Part shown: piece by piece, positions 24,468 to 33,190 of the stretch
Layout: every line of letters starts with the position of its first letter
Numbering within the stretch: the first letter of the stretch is position 1
Origin: Oscillospiraceae bacterium
Lineage (GTDB): Bacteria; Bacillota; Clostridia; Oscillospirales; Oscillospiraceae
DNA: 51,448 nt
Assembly: GCA_017403885.1 (NCBI GenBank)
Contig: JAFRDM010000058.1
Span: forward strand, 1-51,448
Direction of reading: 5' to 3'
Notes under the pieces: generated by a model
The model's database searches: none
Told to the model about the DNA's origin: nothing
The model's input: the letters and a program-made list of their open reading frames with translations, nothing else
Made by a program: the position numbers and the translations under genes

Positions 24468-25198
24468 TGGAGTTATTCAAAAAGCCGGCGGAGCCGTTTC
24501 CGTTTACCGAAGAGGACGTCAAAACCGCGGCGGGGGCGGTTCGAAACGCCATGCTGGAATCGCTCGCGCAGAGATCCGAGCCGGAACACAGCTTCTCAAC
24601 GGCTTTTCTCGACAGGATGCGGTTGCTGTTCCGGCTTGACGCGAGGCGGAATGGGATGAAGCAGGCCCTTCGGTACGCGGCTGTGCTGCTGATCGGCTTT
24701 TTCATGGCGGGCCTGCTGTATTTGACCGTCAATCCGGAGGCACGAGCGGATTTCTTCTATTGGGTAAAGAAAACATATGAGAACAGCACTGTATATCAGT
24801 TTTTCAGAGACGATTCCGACAATCAGCCCGGAGTCTTTCATGAAGTGCCGGATATGGAGCTGACCTGGCTGCCGGGTGAATATGAGGTGCAGCGCTCGAC
24901 CGTTGTTGGAAATTACAAGCTGTTGATCCTGACCGGCAGTTCGGAATCCGATTATATCATGTTTGAATGCTGGCTCATGGACAGGCCGGGGATGATGGAG
25001 ATTTTTACAGATGGCCAGATACACGAAGAAGTGACCGTAAACGGGGAAAGAGCGGATTTTTACCGGGGCAGTTCTCCCGACGTTGAAAATGTGCTTGTAT
25101 GGCAGGATGAGAAAGCATCATTGGTTTTCAATCTGTCGTCATCTTTGGACAGGGAAGTCATGATCGAAATAGCCGAAAATGTCGTTTATAATAAATAA
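24467..25198 (+). CDS. DUF4367 domain membrane protein, probable anti-sigma factor
   Basis: 243 residues. The cytosolic N-terminal 65 residues could bind the sigma factor; a membrane span at about 67-88 (YAAVLLIGFFMAGLLYLTV) is followed by an outer DUF4367 domain (ELTWLPGEYEV, DGQIHEEVTVNGERADFY, NVLVWQDEKASLVFNLSSSL). DUF4367 proteins are regularly translationally coupled to ECF sigma factors in Clostridia. No zinc HxxxCxxC anti-sigma motif is present, so it is not a ZAS-type protein. Confidence 0.85.
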   Translation: MELFKKPAEPFPFTEEDVKTAAGAVRNAMLESLAQRSEPEHSFSTAFLDRMRLLFRLDARRNGMKQALRYAAVLLIGFFMAGLLYLTVNPEARADFFYWVKKTYENSTVYQFFRDDSDNQPGVFHEVPDMELTWLPGEYEVQRSTVVGNYKLLILTGSSESDYIMFECWLMDRPGMMEIFTDGQIHEEVTVNGERADFYRGSSPDVENVLVWQDEKASLVFNLSSSLDREVMIEIAENVVYNK

Positions 25199-25273
25199 TG
25201 GGGACAGAGTGTCCGGAAACGTCCATCCGAAACGTTATTACGTATGGAATACTGTATGATGGGATGTGATCGC

Positions 25274-27367
25274 ATGAAAAAAAGGATCCTTTCTTTGATG
25301 CTGTGCCTGTTTCTGTGCGTTTCCCTCCTGCCGGTGTACATACTGGCGGAGGATGACGAAAGCCTCACGGGAAACATCGCGGAAGCGGCCGAAGAGCATG
25401 CCTCCGACGAGCATGTATGGGACGGCGTCCCCGATGAGCTTCCGGAACGCTCCGCGAAGAAATCCATGCATTGGGAAGAACCTGAGGGAACGGATTTGCC
25501 CTCACTTCGCTCCGCAGCGGGTATCCCCATCGACGAAGAGCATTTCGAGGACGAACAATTCCGCACTTTCGTCAGCGAACGTTTTGATACCGTAAAAGAC
25601 GATATCCTGAGCGACTCGGAGATCGCCGCGGTGACGGGCATTGGCTGTATGAACAGAAACATCGCTTCCCTGCAGGGCGTCGAGTATTTCACGAATCTGA
25701 TCTCGCTGTGGTGCTCGGGCAACCGGCTGACCGAGCTGGATGTGTCGCAAAACACGGCGCTGACAGAGCTGGACTGCGGCAGCAATCTGCTGACTTCGCT
25801 GAACGTGAGCGGCTGCACGGCGATGGAAAACCTTATGTGCTACGACAACCGGCTGACTTCGCTGAATCTGAGCGGCTGCACGGCGCTGGAGGCTCTCGCC
25901 TGTTTCGACAATCAGCTGGAGGAGCTGGACGTGAGCGCGAATACTCAGCTGACGTCTCTTAACTGCTGCAACAACCGGTTGGAGGAGCTGGACGTAAACG
26001 CGAATACTCAGCTGAGGTCGCTCATCTGCAACCAAAACCGGCTGACTTCGCTGAATTTGAGCGGGAGCTCTTCACTGACATCGCTCGCCTGTCACGGCAA
26101 CGCGCTGACGACGCTGAACGTTCAGAACTGTCCCGCTCTCCGCGATCTGCTGCTGTCGCCCGATACGGTGAGCCATGAGGAGGGCTACACAGTTTATATA
26201 AAGACGGTGAACGGCGTCCGGCGCGATCTGTCCATGGACGACAACGTCACGATAACGGAGGGCGCGCCGACGATCACCACGCAGCCGACGAACAAGTCCG
26301 TAACAGCGGGGACAAACGCGACCTTCTCCGTGAAAGCGACGGACGCGGCGAGCTATCAGTGGCAGTACCGCACTTCGAGCACGGACGGGTGGAGCAACAG
26401 CAGTGCAAGCTCTGCCAAGACATCAAGCCTTTCCGTGAAGGCAGAGACTTACCGAAATGGCTACCAGTACCGCTGCAAGGTGACGAACAGCGCAGGCACC
26501 ACGATCTCCAATGCAGCTACGCTGACGATCATCTACAAGCCGACAATCACAGCTCAGCCCTCGAACAAGATTGCCGAGGCGGGCTCGATCGTTACGTTTA
26601 CGGTCGCAGCCAGTAACGCGACGAGCTATCAGTGGCAGTACCGCACCTCGAGCACGGACGGCTGGAGCAACAGCAGTGCAAGCTCGGCCAAGACGTCAAG
26701 CTTTTCCGTAAAGGCAGAGACTTACCGAAATGGCTACCAGTATCGCTGCAAGGTGACGAACAGCGCAGGCACCACGATCTCCAATGCAGCTACACTGACG
26801 ATCATCTACAAGCCGACAATCACAGCTCAGCCCTCGAACAAGATTGCCGAGGCGGGCTCGATCGTTACGTTTACGGTCGCAGCCAGCAACGCGACGAGCT
26901 ATCAGTGGCAGTACCGCACCTCGAGCACGGACGGCTGGAGCAACAGCAGTGCAAGCTCGGCCAAGACGTCAAGCTTTTCCGTGAAGGCAGAGACTTACCG
27001 AAATGGCTACCAGTACCGCTGCAAGGTGACGAACAGCGCAGGCACCACGATCTCCAATGCAGCTACGCTGACCGTGACAAGCGGCGGCGTGCCAACAATT
27101 ACGGCGCAGCCTGAGAGCAAGACAGCGGCAACGGGAGAGACCGTTACGTTTACGGTCGCAGCCAGCAACGCGACGAACTATCAGTGGCAGTACCGCACTT
27201 CGAGCACGGACGGATGGAGCAACAGCAGTGCAAGCTCGGCCAAGACGTCAAGCTTTTCCGTGAAGGCAGAGACTTACCGAAACGGATACCAGTATCGCTG
27301 CAAGGTGACGAACAGCGCAGGCACCACGATCTCCAATGCTGTGACTCTGACGGTTACGTCTCCCTAA
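25274..27367 (+). CDS. Secreted LRR and Ig-like repeat surface protein
   Basis: 697 residues from the ATG at 25274, which aligns with the GTG start of the next gene. Signal peptide 1-27 (hydrophobic core, AEDD after it). An EF-hand-like stretch (FDTVKDDILSDSEI, near residue 107) leads into internalin-J-type leucine-rich repeats at about 136-295 (LTSLNLSGCTALEALACFDN and variants). Four Ig-like domains follow (about 331-697), three of them almost identical to each other at the DNA level with a 273-bp period. No LPxTG, SLH or membrane anchor is present, so attachment is unexplained. It lies 75 bp after the anti-sigma gene. A role in adhesion is inferred only from the domains. Confidence 0.88.
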   Translation: MKKRILSLMLCLFLCVSLLPVYILAEDDESLTGNIAEAAEEHASDEHVWDGVPDELPERSAKKSMHWEEPEGTDLPSLRSAAGIPIDEEHFEDEQFRTFVSERFDTVKDDILSDSEIAAVTGIGCMNRNIASLQGVEYFTNLISLWCSGNRLTELDVSQNTALTELDCGSNLLTSLNVSGCTAMENLMCYDNRLTSLNLSGCTALEALACFDNQLEELDVSANTQLTSLNCCNNRLEELDVNANTQLRSLICNQNRLTSLNLSGSSSLTSLACHGNALTTLNVQNCPALRDLLLSPDTVSHEEGYTVYIKTVNGVRRDLSMDDNVTITEGAPTITTQPTNKSVTAGTNATFSVKATDAASYQWQYRTSSTDGWSNSSASSAKTSSLSVKAETYRNGYQYRCKVTNSAGTTISNAATLTIIYKPTITAQPSNKIAEAGSIVTFTVAASNATSYQWQYRTSSTDGWSNSSASSAKTSSFSVKAETYRNGYQYRCKVTNSAGTTISNAATLTIIYKPTITAQPSNKIAEAGSIVTFTVAASNATSYQWQYRTSSTDGWSNSSASSAKTSSFSVKAETYRNGYQYRCKVTNSAGTTISNAATLTVTSGGVPTITAQPESKTAATGETVTFTVAASNATNYQWQYRTSSTDGWSNSSASSAKTSSFSVKAETYRNGYQYRCKVTNSAGTTISNAVTLTVTSP
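26267..27360 (+). repeat. Near-identical 273-bp tandem repeats coding Ig-like domains
   Basis: Four tandem copies of a unit of about 91 codons. Copies 2 and 3 (from about 26537 and 26810) are nearly identical over 273 bp; copies 1 and 4 share the central SYQWQYRTSSTDGWSNSSAS block and the MQYRC-like segment NGYQYRCKVTNSAG. The lack of silent drift means recent duplication or ongoing gene conversion, and the repeat number is likely to vary. Confidence 0.9.
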
Positions 27368-27430
27368 TCCACTTTTTTAGAGATGAGCTGTGAACATCTG
27401 ATATGAGCAGCCTTTCAAAGATAAAAGCCA

Positions 27431-27465
27431 AAGAAGGCTGTCCTTGGGGACAGCCTTCTTGTTTT
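27431..27465 (+). terminator. Terminator after the LRR/Ig gene
   Basis: Perfect 13-bp stem AAGAAGGCTGTCC with TTGG loop, then GTTTT. Confidence 0.88.
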
Positions 27466-27499
27466 GAAGTGAGATATGGGAAAAAATGGGGCGATTTCC

Positions 27500-27528
27500 T
27501 TGACAGTGCAAGATCGCGCACATATAAT
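27500..27528 (+). promoter_or_regulatory. Perfect consensus sigma-A promoter of the BspA-like gene
   Basis: TTGACA (27500-27505), 17-bp spacer, TATAAT (27523-27528), with an AT-rich start region, about 73 bp before the GTG. The gene therefore does not need the nearby ECF factor for expression. Confidence 0.9.
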
Positions 27529-27600
27529 AATTTAAAGTTTTATTTATTTTTCAAAACAGTACATAGCATCAAACAAAACAACGAATTGGGATGTGATCGT

Positions 27601-30600
27601 GTGAAGAAAAGAATCCTTTCTTTGCTGCTGTGCCTGTGCATGAGCCTCTCTCTTCTGCCGATTAACGTAATGGCGGAAGACGACGGCTTTGTCGGGGAGA
27701 TTACAGAGACGGCAGAGAACGAAGCGGAGAACCGCATTCTCGCAGAGGAGGAAAACCCGAGCGAAGAGCCTGCCGGGGAACCGTCGGAAGATTCTGCCGA
27801 GGGGATACCGGCGGCGGAAAACGAAGAAGGAACACTCATTCTCGGCGAAGAGGAGGCTGTCGAAGAGTCTGCCGAGGTACCGACCGAAGAGCCGTCGGAA
27901 GAACCGGTCGAGAATCCGGCAGAGGAGCCAACAGAAGAGTCGATTGAGGGGCTGATCGAAGGTCTTGACGGAGAGCCGGTCGGGGTTCCGGTTGAAGAGG
28001 CAGCCGAGGAATCGATCGAAGAGCCGGCTGAGGAACCGACCGAGGAACCGACCGAGGAACGGATTCGGGTTGAGTTCGTCCTTGATCCGGAAAACGCCAC
28101 GGTTAAGGTTTACATAATTGAGAACAAAGAGATCGAAGAGGAGCCCGAATCGGACGGCTCCTATCTTCTGCTGCCCGGAGAGTACTGGTATGAAGTTAGC
28201 TGTGACGGCTATGCGACCGCTGAATGGAGCTTTGAACTTACGGCCGACGCGGAGCAGCCTGTCAGGGTGGAAGTGACGCTCGATTCCATTCCCGCAGAGG
28301 AGTCTGCGTCCGAAGAGAGCGTAGAGGACGGCGTCCTCAACGTCCAAGCGAACGAGCCAGAAGAGCCGGCGGCAGAAGAGCCGGAAGTGCCCGCGGCAGA
28401 AGAGCCGGAGGAGCCTGCGGCAGAAGAGCCGGAGGAGCCTGCGGCAGAGGAGCCGGAGGGACCCGCGGCCGAAGAACCGGAGGAGCCCGCGGCAGAAGAG
28501 CCGGAGGAGCCTGCGGCAGAAGAGCCGGAGGAGCCTGCGGCAGAGGAGCCGGAGGGACCCGCGGCAGAAGAGCCGGAAGAATCTGCGGCAGAAGAGCCGA
28601 AAAAAACCGTGGCTAAAGAGCCGGAAGAACCTGCGGCTGAAGAACCGATAGAGCCCGCGACCAAAGAGTCGGAGGAACCAGAGGCCGTTCTCGTGCGGGT
28701 AGAGTTCTCCTGTGATCCGAAAGAAACTCTTATTTCGGTCTATAATCCCGCACATCCTGACAAAAACGGCGAGCCGATGCTGATCGAACCGGAGAAGGAC
28801 GGAGGCTATTTGCTTCTTCCGGGCGAGTACCTGTTTGATGCGGAGTGCAAGGAATATATTGCTGCGAAAAAAACGACCTTCACTGTGGAAAAAGAAGATC
28901 TGATTATTCCCGTTTCTTTGAAACCCGTTACGGGCGAGGAAGAAAACGACGCTCCGGAGGAAAACGGGAAGAAAGGAACGCCGAACTATCGGTATTCGGT
29001 GGATAACGGCCAGGTCACCATCGTGGAATATACCGGAGATGCCGAAGTGATCACGATCCCGTCCTCGCTGGGAGGCTATCCGGTGAAAACCATCGGGAAT
29101 CTTGCATTTTGTGACTGCGACTGTCTGAAAAGCGTGACCATCCCCTCCTCTGTAACGGAGCTTGGGTATATGGTGTTCAAAGATTGCAAAAACCTTGTCA
29201 GCGTTCACTTTAACGAGGGTACTGCCGTGATCGGAACCGCGCCCTTCTCCGGCTGCACAAAGCTGACAAGCGTTACGCTCCCTTCCACGCTCGAAGCAAT
29301 CCCCATACAAGCCTTTTCTCGCTGTTCTTCCCTTGAAACGCTTTCGATCCCGGAAGGCGTTATCACGATCAATAATGGAGCGTTTGATTACTGCTCAAGC
29401 CTGGCCAGTGTATCGATCCCCGCTTCCGTCAGCGATATCAATACGCGCGCATTTTTATACAGCTTTGGTCTGAAAAGTATTTCGGTGAATTCCGGGAACA
29501 AGAACTACAAATCTGCTAACGGCGTGCTTTTCAGCAAGGACGGGAGCGTCTTGATCCGGTACCCCGCCGCAAAGACCGACAGCAGCTATACGATCCCCTC
29601 CACGGTGAACACCATCAGTGAGTACGCTTTTTTCGGATGCAGCAAACTGACAAAGCTGACGATCCCCGCCGACGTCACCACGTTCGGCGATGATGTCTTT
29701 TCAGAAGCGGAACTGCTGACCTCTGCAGGCCCGCTGGGGAGCGGCTGCAGCGTCGAATTCGGATGGACGAACACGATTCCCCGCTATGCTTTTTCGGGAG
29801 CTCCATTTACATCGGTGACGATCCCCGCGACGATCACCAGGTTGGAAGACTATTCCTTCTATGGATGCGATTTGACGAGTCTGACGGTTCCCCACAGCGT
29901 TGTCGCCATCGAGGACTTTGCATTCGCCTGGTGTACGAATCTGACAAAGGTAACTATCCTCGACGGCACCGTCAGCATCGGCGAGGGAGCGTTCTACTAT
30001 GACCAGGCCATGGAGACCATCAAACTCCCGGCCAGTCTCAGCAGTATCGGTTTCAGAGCCTTTCAATACAGTCTGAACGGGGAAATGTATCCGAATCTGG
30101 ATGTGAAGATGTACGTCGAATCCGGAAGCTACGGCGAGTCCTACGCCAGAAACAAGGGCTTTGCATATGTGGTTGCGCCAAAAATCGAAGTCCAGCCCCA
30201 GGGATGCACCGTCACAGAGGGTTCCAAGGCTATCTTTACCGTGACGGCCGCGGGAAGCGAAATCACGTACCAATGGTATTACAAGTATCCCGGCGCCACT
30301 GAATGGAAGACTATCACGGCAGGAAGCGGCAAAACGGCAAGCTATTCCCTTACGACAGAATACCGGCACAACGGCTATCAATATCGCTGCAAGATTAAGA
30401 ACGAGGCGGGTACCGTGACATCCGCCGCGGTAACGCTGACTGTTAACCCTAAGAAACCTTCTATTACGACCCAGCCCAAAAGCACCACAGTATCTTCCGG
30501 ATCTACTGCCACATTCAAAGTTGTGGCCAGCGGCAGCGGTCTGAGTTATCAGTGGCAGTTCTCCGGCGACGGCGGAAAGTCCTGGAAAAACATCACCAGC

Positions 30601-31872
30601 AGCAGTTACACCGGCGTCAAGACTGCCACCATGAAAGTCCCGGCCACTCCTGCACGAAGCGGAAACCGGTATCGCTGCATCGTGAAGAACAGTGCCGGCA
30701 CCGTCTACAGCAACACGGTTAAGCTGACTGTGCTCACAAACCCAACCATCAGCAAACAGCCGTCGGCAGCGACGGCGTCCAGCGGAACGAGCGCAAAATT
30801 CAGCGTGACGGCCAGCGGCGGCGAGCTGAGCTATCAGTGGCAGTATTACAACGTCGGCAGCAAGACCTGGGACAACATCACAAACACCAGCTATACGGGC
30901 GTCAAGACCGCCACCATGACCGTCCCGGCCACCTCCAGCCGCGATGGGCTTCTGTATCGCTGCAGGATAACGAACGCTCTTGGCACGGTGAACAGCAGCT
31001 CCGCAAAGCTGACGGTCATTCCCGGCATCAGCAAACAGCCCGCTTCGGCAACGGCGGCTTCCGGTTCTACGGTAAAATTCTCGATCACGGCAAGCGGGAG
31101 CGGTCTGAGTTATCAGTGGCAATACTCAGTAGACAGCGGAACGAGCTGGGACAACATCACAAACACCAGCTATTCCGGCGTCAAGACTGCCACGCTGAGC
31201 GTCCAGGCAATCACCTCCCGCAACGGATTCCGATATCGCTGCAAAGTGACGAACTCTTCCGGCAGCGTCTATTCCAATACCGCCAAACTGACGGTGGTCA
31301 CAACACCCAGCATCACCAAGCAGCCCACGGCCTTGCAGGCTGCCTGCGGTACCACCGCGACATTTAAAGTCACGGCCTCCGGCGGCGTACTGAGTTACCA
31401 GTGGCAGTGCTCCACCGACGGCGGGAAGACATGGAAAAACATCACCAGCAGCAGCTATTCCGGCGTCAAAACCGCAACTTTGACTTTCCCGGCTACTGCT
31501 GAACGCAGCGGGAATCGATATCGCTGTGTGGTAACAAATGCTGCCGGCTCTGTGACCAGCAGCTCCGCAAAGCTTACGGCAGTCACGGAGCCTCGACTCA
31601 CCAGATACTCTTCTGCCGCCTCTACAAGCTGCCCTGCTACGGTGAAGTTCTTTGTTGAGGCAACCGGCGGTGGATTGAGCTACCAGTGGCAGTACTCCAG
31701 CAACGGAGGGAATACCTGGGGCAACATAACCAACAGCAGTTACAGCGGGATCCATTCCAATACCCTGAGCGTTCCGGCAACCTATGAGCGAAGCGGCTAT
31801 CAGTACCGCTGCAAGGTATGGAACGTTGCCGGCACTGTTTATTCGCCCCCTGCCACTTTGACGGTGGGATAA
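27601..31872 (+). CDS. Large secreted BspA-like repeat protein with PEGA-like and Ig-like domains
   Basis: 1423 residues from GTG 27601, whose upstream GGGATGTGATCG matches that of the preceding surface gene. Signal peptide 1-24. A Glu/Pro-rich low-complexity region (to about residue 155) leads to a PEGA-like domain (155-233), a 24-bp tandem repeat region (EEPAAEEP units, about 254-357), a second PEGA-like domain (363-443), BspA-type LRR_5 repeats (about 460-860, e.g. VTIPSSVTELGYMVFKDC) and six Ig-like domains (860-1423, e.g. LSYQWQYYNVGSKTWDNIT). No wall anchor is recognisable. BspA-type LRRs bind host matrix proteins in other bacteria; here that is inference. Confidence 0.9.
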   Translation: MKKRILSLLLCLCMSLSLLPINVMAEDDGFVGEITETAENEAENRILAEEENPSEEPAGEPSEDSAEGIPAAENEEGTLILGEEEAVEESAEVPTEEPSEEPVENPAEEPTEESIEGLIEGLDGEPVGVPVEEAAEESIEEPAEEPTEEPTEERIRVEFVLDPENATVKVYIIENKEIEEEPESDGSYLLLPGEYWYEVSCDGYATAEWSFELTADAEQPVRVEVTLDSIPAEESASEESVEDGVLNVQANEPEEPAAEEPEVPAAEEPEEPAAEEPEEPAAEEPEGPAAEEPEEPAAEEPEEPAAEEPEEPAAEEPEGPAAEEPEESAAEEPKKTVAKEPEEPAAEEPIEPATKESEEPEAVLVRVEFSCDPKETLISVYNPAHPDKNGEPMLIEPEKDGGYLLLPGEYLFDAECKEYIAAKKTTFTVEKEDLIIPVSLKPVTGEEENDAPEENGKKGTPNYRYSVDNGQVTIVEYTGDAEVITIPSSLGGYPVKTIGNLAFCDCDCLKSVTIPSSVTELGYMVFKDCKNLVSVHFNEGTAVIGTAPFSGCTKLTSVTLPSTLEAIPIQAFSRCSSLETLSIPEGVITINNGAFDYCSSLASVSIPASVSDINTRAFLYSFGLKSISVNSGNKNYKSANGVLFSKDGSVLIRYPAAKTDSSYTIPSTVNTISEYAFFGCSKLTKLTIPADVTTFGDDVFSEAELLTSAGPLGSGCSVEFGWTNTIPRYAFSGAPFTSVTIPATITRLEDYSFYGCDLTSLTVPHSVVAIEDFAFAWCTNLTKVTILDGTVSIGEGAFYYDQAMETIKLPASLSSIGFRAFQYSLNGEMYPNLDVKMYVESGSYGESYARNKGFAYVVAPKIEVQPQGCTVTEGSKAIFTVTAAGSEITYQWYYKYPGATEWKTITAGSGKTASYSLTTEYRHNGYQYRCKIKNEAGTVTSAAVTLTVNPKKPSITTQPKSTTVSSGSTATFKVVASGSGLSYQWQFSGDGGKSWKNITSSSYTGVKTATMKVPATPARSGNRYRCIVKNSAGTVYSNTVKLTVLTNPTISKQPSAATASSGTSAKFSVTASGGELSYQWQYYNVGSKTWDNITNTSYTGVKTATMTVPATSSRDGLLYRCRITNALGTVNSSSAKLTVIPGISKQPASATAASGSTVKFSITASGSGLSYQWQYSVDSGTSWDNITNTSYSGVKTATLSVQAITSRNGFRYRCKVTNSSGSVYSNTAKLTVVTTPSITKQPTALQAACGTTATFKVTASGGVLSYQWQCSTDGGKTWKNITSSSYSGVKTATLTFPATAERSGNRYRCVVTNAAGSVTSSSAKLTAVTEPRLTRYSSAASTSCPATVKFFVEATGGGLSYQWQYSSNGGNTWGNITNSSYSGIHSNTLSVPATYERSGYQYRCKVWNVAGTVYSPPATLTVG
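28360..28671 (+). repeat. 24-bp minisatellite coding EEPAAEEP
   Basis: Thirteen 24-bp units, the last four degenerate, with a second-order pattern in which EGPAAEEP recurs in units 5 and 9. The frame is preserved by any change in unit number, so length variants of the stalk are possible. Confidence 0.85.
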
Positions 31873-31885
31873 CACGCACATATCT

Positions 31886-31921
31886 AAAAAAGCTTCTGCG
31901 TCAAAACGCAGAAGCTTTTTT
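31886..31921 (+). terminator. Terminator after the BspA-like gene
   Basis: AAAAAGCTTCTGCG/CGCAGAAGCTTTTT perfect stem, TCAAAA loop, T-run. Confidence 0.88.
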
Positions 31922-32031
31922 ACAGATCAAAACAATGACAGATCGATGCGGGAGGCAGAACAGGATTGTACGTATGTCAATAATGTGAGGCCGACGGGTG
32001 GAGTTTGAAAGAGAAGGGAAAAGACTCTTAA

Positions 32032-32376
32032 GTGAATTCGAGTTCCCAGAGCTTTTCAAGTATGACGAGCGCGACGATGAAGGTGCCTGCCACTACCGGC
32101 AGAAACGGCTTGAAATTCCGCTGCAAGGTGACGAACGCGAACGGCAGCGCGACGACAAGCACCGCGGTGCTGACGGTGACAAGCGCCGTAACGCCTGCGC
32201 CCACACCCGCTCCGACGTCGTATACATATGTTTTGAACACAAATACGCTCAAGTTTCACCGACCCAGCTGCTCCAGCGTGAGCAGTATGTCGGAATCACA
32301 CAAGTGGTATTTTGACGGTACAAGAGACGAGGTCATTGCGATGGGCTATGACGCCTGCAAACGCTGTAATCCGTAG
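32032..32376 (+). pseudogene. Remnant of an Ig-like surface protein with a C-terminal Cys/His domain
   Basis: An open frame of 114 codons that starts inside an Ig-like domain (TSATMKVPATTGRNGLKFRCKV) without its front strands, and has no good ribosome-binding site. After a Thr/Pro/Ala linker comes a domain of about 48 residues: YVLNTNTLKFHRPSCSSV, SESHKWYF, TRDEVIAMGY and ACKRCNP. This H-x3-C...C-x2-C pattern is an Ada-like metal-binding module often found at the C-terminus of secreted Firmicutes proteins. An in-frame stop directly precedes the GTG. It probably is the 3' end of a third paralogue whose front has been lost. Confidence 0.65.
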
Positions 32377-32412
32377 AACCCGCATAGTGACCGAATCAAC
32401 CACATTATCATC

Positions 32413-32446
32413 CAAGCCGGAAGTTTTCACTTCCGGCTTGTAATTT
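32413..32446 (+). terminator. Terminator after the Ig-like remnant
   Basis: Perfect 11-bp stem CAAGCCGGAAG with TTTTCA loop, then TAATTT. Its survival supports a once functional gene here. Confidence 0.75.
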
Positions 32447-32482
32447 ATTGCCGCATTTGATAAAATACCCATAATAGGGGAG

Positions 32483-33187
32483 GTGAGCGAGATCGGCGCA
32501 TTGCGGGAAATATGGGAGGGCTTCGACTTTTCCTATCTTCTCAGCATCCTGCTGAGCGTGATCCCCTCGCTCCTGTGCATCACCCTGCACGAGCTCAGCC
32601 ACGGCCTCGTGGCGTACCGGCTCGGCGACGACACCGCCAGGCAGGCGGGCAGACTGACGCTCAACCCGCTCAGGCACCTTGACCTGATGGGGCTTGTGAT
32701 GATGGTCGTGGCGCACGTCGGCTGGGCCAAGCCCGTGCCGGTCAACATGATGAACTTCAAAAACCCCAAGCGCGGCATGGCCCTCACTTCGCTGGCCGGG
32801 CCCGTCAGCAACGTGCTGATCACCTGCGTGTTTTTCTTTCTCTACGGCCTGCTGTATCTGCCCCTCTCCGCTCGCGGCTCCGCCGCGGGGGAATATCTGC
32901 TGGAAATGATCCGCCTTACGGCGGTCATCTCGATGGGCTACGCGGTGTTCAACCTCATCCCCATCCCGCCGCTCGACGGCTCGAAGGTGCTTTTCTCGCT
33001 GGTGAGCGACAGGGCCTATTACCAACTGATGCGGTACGAGCGCTATGGCATGATCCTGCTGTACGCGCTGGTGTTTACGAACGTTCTCGGCGCGCCTCTG
33101 CGCACGGCGATCTCCTTCCTTGCGGGCAAGCTGCTGATTTTTGCCCGATGGGGAATTGCTCTGGCTGGCCGTCTGTATATGGGATAA
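32483..33187 (+). CDS. M50 site-2 protease family protein
   Basis: 234 residues with about six membrane spans. HELSH at 36-40 gives His36, Glu37 and His40; NLIPIPPLDGSK gives the third zinc ligand. The conserved GRLTLNPLRHLDLMG and GWAKPVPVN segments mark the subfamily found upstream of scpA in Clostridia; substrates are unknown. The GTG at 32483 sits directly behind the GGGGAGG ribosome-binding site, which is too close, so the real start may be a few codons further in. Four bases separate it from scpA. Confidence 0.9.
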   Translation: MSEIGALREIWEGFDFSYLLSILLSVIPSLLCITLHELSHGLVAYRLGDDTARQAGRLTLNPLRHLDLMGLVMMVVAHVGWAKPVPVNMMNFKNPKRGMALTSLAGPVSNVLITCVFFFLYGLLYLPLSARGSAAGEYLLEMIRLTAVISMGYAVFNLIPIPPLDGSKVLFSLVSDRAYYQLMRYERYGMILLYALVFTNVLGAPLRTAISFLAGKLLIFARWGIALAGRLYMG

Positions 33188-33190
33188 GCG

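Noticed and set aside
25213-25244. ECF-type promoter (GGAAAC ... CGTA) before the LRR/Ig gene
   Set aside because: The spacing is 20 bp instead of about 16-17 and no second copy exists before the sigma gene; too weak to call.
26267-27360. Regular repeats that might suggest a CRISPR array
   Set aside because: The 273-bp units are coding Ig domains without short spacers; no cas gene is near.
27544-29310. A 588-codon minus-strand frame rich in Arg-Leu-Phe repeats
   Set aside because: It is the antisense of the Glu/Pro repeats of the BspA-like protein.
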